Source: Promethearchaeota archaeon
GTDB lineage: Archaea; Asgardarchaeota; Lokiarchaeia; Sigyniarchaeales; SOKP01
NCBI GenBank assembly: GCA_019057355.1
Contig: DXJM01000123.1
Coordinates: 1 to 8,912, forward strand
Direction of reading: 5' to 3'
Length of the DNA stretch: 8,912 nt
Within the stretch, counting starts at the first letter, position 1. Every line of letters begins with the position of its first letter. The translations under genes were made by a program, and so were the position numbers. The notes beneath the pieces were generated by a model that was not told the origin of the DNA, searched no databases, and was given only the letters and a program-made list of their open reading frames with translations. Shown piece by piece: positions 5,850 through 8,912 of this stretch.

Positions 5850-7148
5850 GTGAGTGATGAGGTCATGATTAAAACCTGTAGATCCGATTTTTCTTATACT
5901 GAAATTGAAAAACAAATGCCATTTCGATCATTATTCTCTTTGTTTTTTGTAACCTTATTAATGAATTTATTTTTCATTCAAGCCATGAGGGCATACGTTC
6001 CAGGTGTTTACGTTGCAATATTTCACGTGGTTTTTGGTGAAAATATCTTGCAAAACATGCTCGTTCTTTTAACGCTAATTTTTTTCTTTTTACCCGGTTT
6101 GACTCCTGTTATTTGTAAGAAAATCAAGAAGCGACAATTAATGTTTTTTTCTATCTATATTATAGCAATTGTAAGACTCTTAATGGCATTTAATTTACCT
6201 TCTATATGGCAGGTTATCTGTTCTGGTATAATTATCGCATTCTATGGATTTTACATGAGTACATTCTTCACACTTTGGATAAAGGAAGAAAATAAAATTC
6301 AAATAAGCCATAAAATTACATTATTTTTTGTTTCGTTTTCTAGTGCTATTCTTATTGATTATTGCATTAGAACTATCGGTTTTACCCAAGATATTTCTTT
6401 ATTAACATCCGGGTTAATTGCTGATTGGCAGATTACTCAATATTTTTGGTTAATATTTCAAATCCCACTGAGTATCTCTTGCATTTATATTGCTTATAAA
6501 CATTTTCCAAGATTCTCAGAAAGAAGAGGGGGAGAAGATTTAAAAGAGAAAAATAATTTCTTCAAATCCTATTATTTACTCATTTTCATTGGAATAGGGA
6601 TCTTTTTATTTTTTCAATTCAGCTTGTTTTTCTATCCAAATGCAATTGCTCAATACACCTTAACGAGCCATTTTTTCAATAATATTTTGAATATTATTGC
6701 AGTAATGGTGGTTATATTGGTGGTCATATATATTAAAGTTGAATTATTGACAAACATGAAAATATTTACCGTGTTAAACGGTGTTCTCTTGGTCTCCTTG
6801 TTTTTATTTCTCTTTCTTGGAAAAATCATGACTTATTTTTCGAGCATTCTTATTTCAATAACTCTTGTAATAATGTACTTGGATTTGTATTCACTAATCA
6901 TTTTAATGACAAGAATAAACTTTAAATGGGTGAAAGTCAAATCAATTTCAAACATTATTACCATCAGCTATTTATTCTACATAATGTTCCTCATCCTTCA
7001 CATCTTCACTACTGATTGGGCATATACCATTGAAGCATTTCAAAATCAAGGTCCTCTCATATTGTTTTTAGCAGGAATACTATTTTCGATTTCATCCTTG
7101 TGTTCGATGATAATTAATAACAAAAAAGAGGTAAAGAGAAATGGATAA
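5850..7148 (+). CDS. 12-TM membrane protein (MFS-like topology), partner of the EEP enzyme
   Basis: This 432-residue integral membrane protein has about 12 hydrophobic segments, near residues 27-46, 70-89, 97-115, 121-143, 156-177, 198-216, 242-262, 277-296, 303-324, 330-355, 365-387 and 402-422. A charged loop (about 222-240, RFSERRGGEDLKEK) divides them 6+6, as in major-facilitator-type proteins. I see no transporter signature that identifies a substrate. The start is uncertain: GTG 5850 is the longest option, and ATG 5865 gives a protein five residues shorter. Neither has a well-spaced Shine-Dalgarno; each has an AT-rich box about 25-30 nt ahead. The stop overlaps the ATG of the EEP gene by 8 nt, so translation is probably coupled. 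A multi-TM region directly followed by a secreted EEP domain matches the order in the C-terminal part of eukaryotic CWH43. That parallel rests on architecture, and homology of this TM part is unproven. It may present or flip a lipid or other envelope substrate for the enzyme. Confidence 0.85.
   Translation: MSDEVMIKTCRSDFSYTEIEKQMPFRSLFSLFFVTLLMNLFFIQAMRAYVPGVYVAIFHVVFGENILQNMLVLLTLIFFFLPGLTPVICKKIKKRQLMFFSIYIIAIVRLLMAFNLPSIWQVICSGIIIAFYGFYMSTFFTLWIKEENKIQISHKITLFFVSFSSAILIDYCIRTIGFTQDISLLTSGLIADWQITQYFWLIFQIPLSISCIYIAYKHFPRFSERRGGEDLKEKNNFFKSYYLLIFIGIGIFLFFQFSLFFYPNAIAQYTLTSHFFNNILNIIAVMVVILVVIYIKVELLTNMKIFTVLNGVLLVSLFLFLFLGKIMTYFSSILISITLVIMYLDLYSLIILMTRINFKWVKVKSISNIITISYLFYIMFLILHIFTTDWAYTIEAFQNQGPLILFLAGILFSISSLCSMIINNKKEVKRNG
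7128..7132 (+). promoter_or_regulatory. Shine-Dalgarno for the EEP gene, inside the upstream coding region
   Basis: GAGGT lies 8 nt before ATG 7141, within the last codons of the membrane-protein gene. It supports the 8-nt overlap start and translation as an internal cistron. The first genes of transcripts in this window lack such a site. Confidence 0.6.
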
Positions 7149-8001
7149 AAAACCGAAAAGCATGATTTTATTGCTATTGTTTTTCATGCCCTTAATTTCG
7201 GCTCTTGTGACATTTGGTATCAGTGAGATTCCAAAAACAGCACCTTCCAAATCAGAAATTACATTCATGAACTATAACATTCACTTTGGTCAAGGAATGG
7301 ATGACTTGCTTAATTTAGAACGGATTGCTCAAAACATTTTAACGGGAGATCCAGATATCATAGGTCTTCAGGAAGTAGAAAACGGGAGGATTACCTCTCA
7401 AGGAGTGGACATGGCCTTTTGGCTAGCAAAAAGGCTCAACATGAATTATTTTTTTTACCCCGCGGTCAACGATCATGCTTTTGGTTGCGCTCTTTTAAGC
7501 AAATTTCCAATAAAGAGCGCATGTGGCACTCAGATCCCCTCCATCTTGCAAGAAAGGGTTTTAATACACGGAGTCATTTCTATAAATTCAACTCTTGATA
7601 TTGATGTCTTTGTAACACACCTTGGAATTCGGGAAGAAAACAATTCTGCCCAGGTTGATTATATCCTTGATCGGATTGGGGGGCAACCTTTGACCAAGCC
7701 AAAAGTGCTCATGGGGGACTTTAATTTGAATTATTCTACCGAGGAAATTAAGAAAATTTCAAACAATACCATTATCAACATAACTAATATAGGAGAACCA
7801 TTTTATGAGAGTGGAGACTATACCTTTCCCAGCTATCCTTTAAATGGTAGTAACGAAGGTGTAATAGATCACATATTTGCTACAAATTGCTCGGTTATTG
7901 ATTACAAGATAATCGATAGGTTCATGCCTGGGAGTGTTCCTACTGCTGCGGAATTTGGGTCTGATCATAGACCAGTTTGTGCTTTACTGAGATTTACTTG
8001 A
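7141..8001 (+). CDS. Exported EEP-fold metal-dependent phosphodiesterase/hydrolase, CWH43 C-terminal-like
   Basis: This is a 286-residue member of the endonuclease/exonuclease/phosphatase (DNase I-like) superfamily, whose Mg-dependent enzymes cleave phosphodiester bonds in nucleic acids or lipid head groups. The catalytic set is complete: N46 (YNIHFG), E78 (GLQEVENGR), H160 (VTHLG), D193 and N195 (MGDFN), D243-H244 (IDHIF), and D275-H276 (SDHRP). The stretch GLQEVENGRITSQGVDMAFWLAKRLNM and the GCALLSKFPI motif resemble the EEP domain of CWH43-type proteins more than exonuclease III (from memory of the family). The N-terminus (MDKKPKS, then hydrophobic 8-25) is a signal peptide or signal anchor without a lipobox, so the domain should face outside. 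Seven N-x-S/T sequons between residues 149 and 249 agree with an exported, possibly N-glycosylated protein. The gene overlaps the 12-TM gene and has a good Shine-Dalgarno. A lipid or envelope substrate seems likelier than DNA given the location; the substrate itself cannot be read from sequence. Confidence 0.88.
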   Translation: MDKKPKSMILLLLFFMPLISALVTFGISEIPKTAPSKSEITFMNYNIHFGQGMDDLLNLERIAQNILTGDPDIIGLQEVENGRITSQGVDMAFWLAKRLNMNYFFYPAVNDHAFGCALLSKFPIKSACGTQIPSILQERVLIHGVISINSTLDIDVFVTHLGIREENNSAQVDYILDRIGGQPLTKPKVLMGDFNLNYSTEEIKKISNNTIINITNIGEPFYESGDYTFPSYPLNGSNEGVIDHIFATNCSVIDYKIIDRFMPGSVPTAAEFGSDHRPVCALLRFT

Positions 8002-8082
8002 AAATATAATAATTAAAAGAAAGGCTGGAGTTTTCAAAGTACATTAGGGGGAGAAAGAAATTTTAAAATAACTAATAAAATT

Positions 8083-8091
8083 AATTTTTTA
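8083..8091 (+). terminator. Possible T-rich terminator after the EEP gene
   Basis: AATTTTTTA follows the EEP stop by about 80 nt in the 105-bp gap between two convergent genes. Archaeal terminators are commonly plain T-tracts. The opposite strand offers a shorter T5 (+ strand A-run, 8096-8100) just past the stop of the 7-TM gene. In this AT-rich DNA such runs are common, so this is weak. I saw no gene in 8002-8106. Confidence 0.25.
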
Positions 8092-8106
8092 GGTTAAAAA
8101 GCTAAA

Positions 8107-8886
8107 TTAGGAGTTATTTTCTTCTTTGATTAGTAATTTTTTTAACCAATCTGGTAGAATGAATCCTAAATAGAAAAATATCGCACTATTGGAAATAAAT
8201 ATAAGTCCAACAATAAAAAGTAAGGTTTCAGTAATGACAACATCAGACAAGGCTCCAATGAAAAAAAGACCAAACGATAACATCAATAATTTACCTTTCA
8301 ATTTAATTTGCTCATTTTTAGATTTAAGTGATTTTATAGACATCCAGAGTCCAAATGAAACAAATACTATCACTTGAGAAAAGTAAAATATTTCAGTAAA
8401 TAGTGTATAATCTCCATAAATAGGCGTTATCATATAAGTCATAACAGTAGTTGCATCTATCAAAACCAGAGATATGAACATAATTTCTATGGTTATGGTA
8501 AAAATCCCTAAAATTATCAAAATGACTCTCCGTATCTTTTGTTTTAAGTTAGAGATGGCTAATATAGTCATGATCCAGAAAAAATTACATATAGTGACCA
8601 ATCCTCCGTTTATTAAAATATGAACTTCTAATAGGGGAACTATATTGAAAATTAAGACACTTATGAGGTTAAGGACAATACCAGAATAGGTAGAAGCTAC
8701 TCCAAAGTATGCAATTGCTGAGAAGAGATGTTGAGAGACTTTATATTTATGGTATGTACCAATCATTTTAACAGCAATAATAACAACGATGATGATATAG
8801 ATAGAAGTTATTATTCCAAGTAATAAAATTTCTAAGTTTTGAAACAGAAAATTCCGAGGATCATTGTAAAAAGATTGAAAATTCAT
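8107..8886 (-). CDS. Seven-helix integral membrane protein of unknown function
   Basis: This 259-residue protein has seven hydrophobic helices, at about residues 17-42, 53-80, 85-113, 119-142, 166-186, 198-219 and 222-247. A hydrophilic N-terminus (MNFQSFYNDPRN) precedes them and a short basic/acidic C-terminal tail (WLKKLLIKEENNS) follows. Positive residues in the loops (KMIGTYHKYK, NLKQKIRR, KSLKSKNEQIKLKGK) place the tail inside and the N-terminus outside under the positive-inside rule. The layout resembles the free-standing 7-TM sensor modules found ahead of histidine kinases, but no kinase or other output domain is attached. The ending FYLGFILPDWLKKL is like a class of multi-copy proteins I associate with Asgard archaea; this is memory, not a search. 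The ATG at 8886 is preceded by a very AT-rich stretch with no in-frame stop before the window edge, so a longer gene is not excluded. It is convergent with the EEP operon. Function unknown. Confidence 0.8.
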   Translation of the reverse strand: MNFQSFYNDPRNFLFQNLEILLLGIITSIYIIIVVIIAVKMIGTYHKYKVSQHLFSAIAYFGVASTYSGIVLNLISVLIFNIVPLLEVHILINGGLVTICNFFWIMTILAISNLKQKIRRVILIILGIFTITIEIMFISLVLIDATTVMTYMITPIYGDYTLFTEIFYFSQVIVFVSFGLWMSIKSLKSKNEQIKLKGKLLMLSFGLFFIGALSDVVITETLLFIVGLIFISNSAIFFYLGFILPDWLKKLLIKEENNS

Positions 8887-8912
8887 TTTTATTAGGTAAT
8901 TATTATTTTTTA

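Noticed and set aside
8002..8106. Possible small gene or RNA after the EEP gene, prompted by the purine-rich GGGGGAGAAAG at about 8047-8057
   Set aside because: No start codon follows at Shine-Dalgarno distance, there is no convincing hairpin or conserved RNA motif, and the gap is a normal length for convergent genes.
1..8912. CRISPR array, tRNA/rRNA, insertion sequence, phage or defence cassette
   Set aside because: No regularly spaced repeats, no tRNA-like cloverleaf, no transposase or nuclease-defence motifs and no terminal inverted repeats were seen while reading the window.

Overview
This 8.9 kb window is AT-rich and reads as an archaeal chromosome segment. It carries an archaeal-type tRNA-wyosine radical SAM enzyme (Taw1/TYW1) and an archaeal-type cofactor-independent phosphoglycerate mutase (ApgM). 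TATA-like boxes sit about 25-30 nt ahead of several start codons that lack a Shine-Dalgarno sequence, which suggests leaderless transcripts. A 7-helix membrane protein ending in an FYLGFILP..WLKKL-type tail, and lysine/glutamate-rich membrane and winged-helix proteins, resemble what is common in Asgard archaea (Loki-/Thorarchaeia-like). That placement is an inference from style, not proven. There are no RNA genes, insertion sequences, CRISPR arrays or phage genes, and no gene-free stretch longer than about 130 bp.

Left block (2-2220, + strand): the 3' part of a membrane protein gene that enters from outside the window. It has a duplicated transmembrane module and a long charged cytosolic tail. 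It overlaps by ATGA a predicted DNA-binding protein with three winged-helix units. The two are probably one transcript and may form a membrane-coupled regulator.

Middle block (2228-5720): a nucleoside phosphorylase-fold gene (-) and taw1 (+) diverge from a 92-bp promoter region. taw1 then converges on apgM (-), and their stop codons physically overlap. The phosphorylase homologue looks altered at the phosphate-binding positions. Taw1 keeps both iron-sulfur cysteine sets and the predicted catalytic lysine, but carries an insert of about 90 residues that looks like a winged helix, and has a divergent C-terminal substrate region.

Right block (5850-8001, + strand): a 12-helix membrane protein overlaps a secreted or membrane-anchored endonuclease/exonuclease/phosphatase (EEP)-fold enzyme by 8 nt. 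The pair resembles, in split form, the membrane-plus-EEP part of eukaryotic CWH43 (a GPI-lipid remodelling factor). A lipid-head-group or envelope phosphodiesterase role is therefore a reasonable hypothesis. The window ends with a 7-helix membrane protein on the - strand (8107-8886).

The most interesting items are the winged-helix insertion in Taw1, the CWH43-like split operon, the phosphorylase with a rewritten phosphate site, and the duplicated-module membrane protein paired with a triple winged-helix protein.
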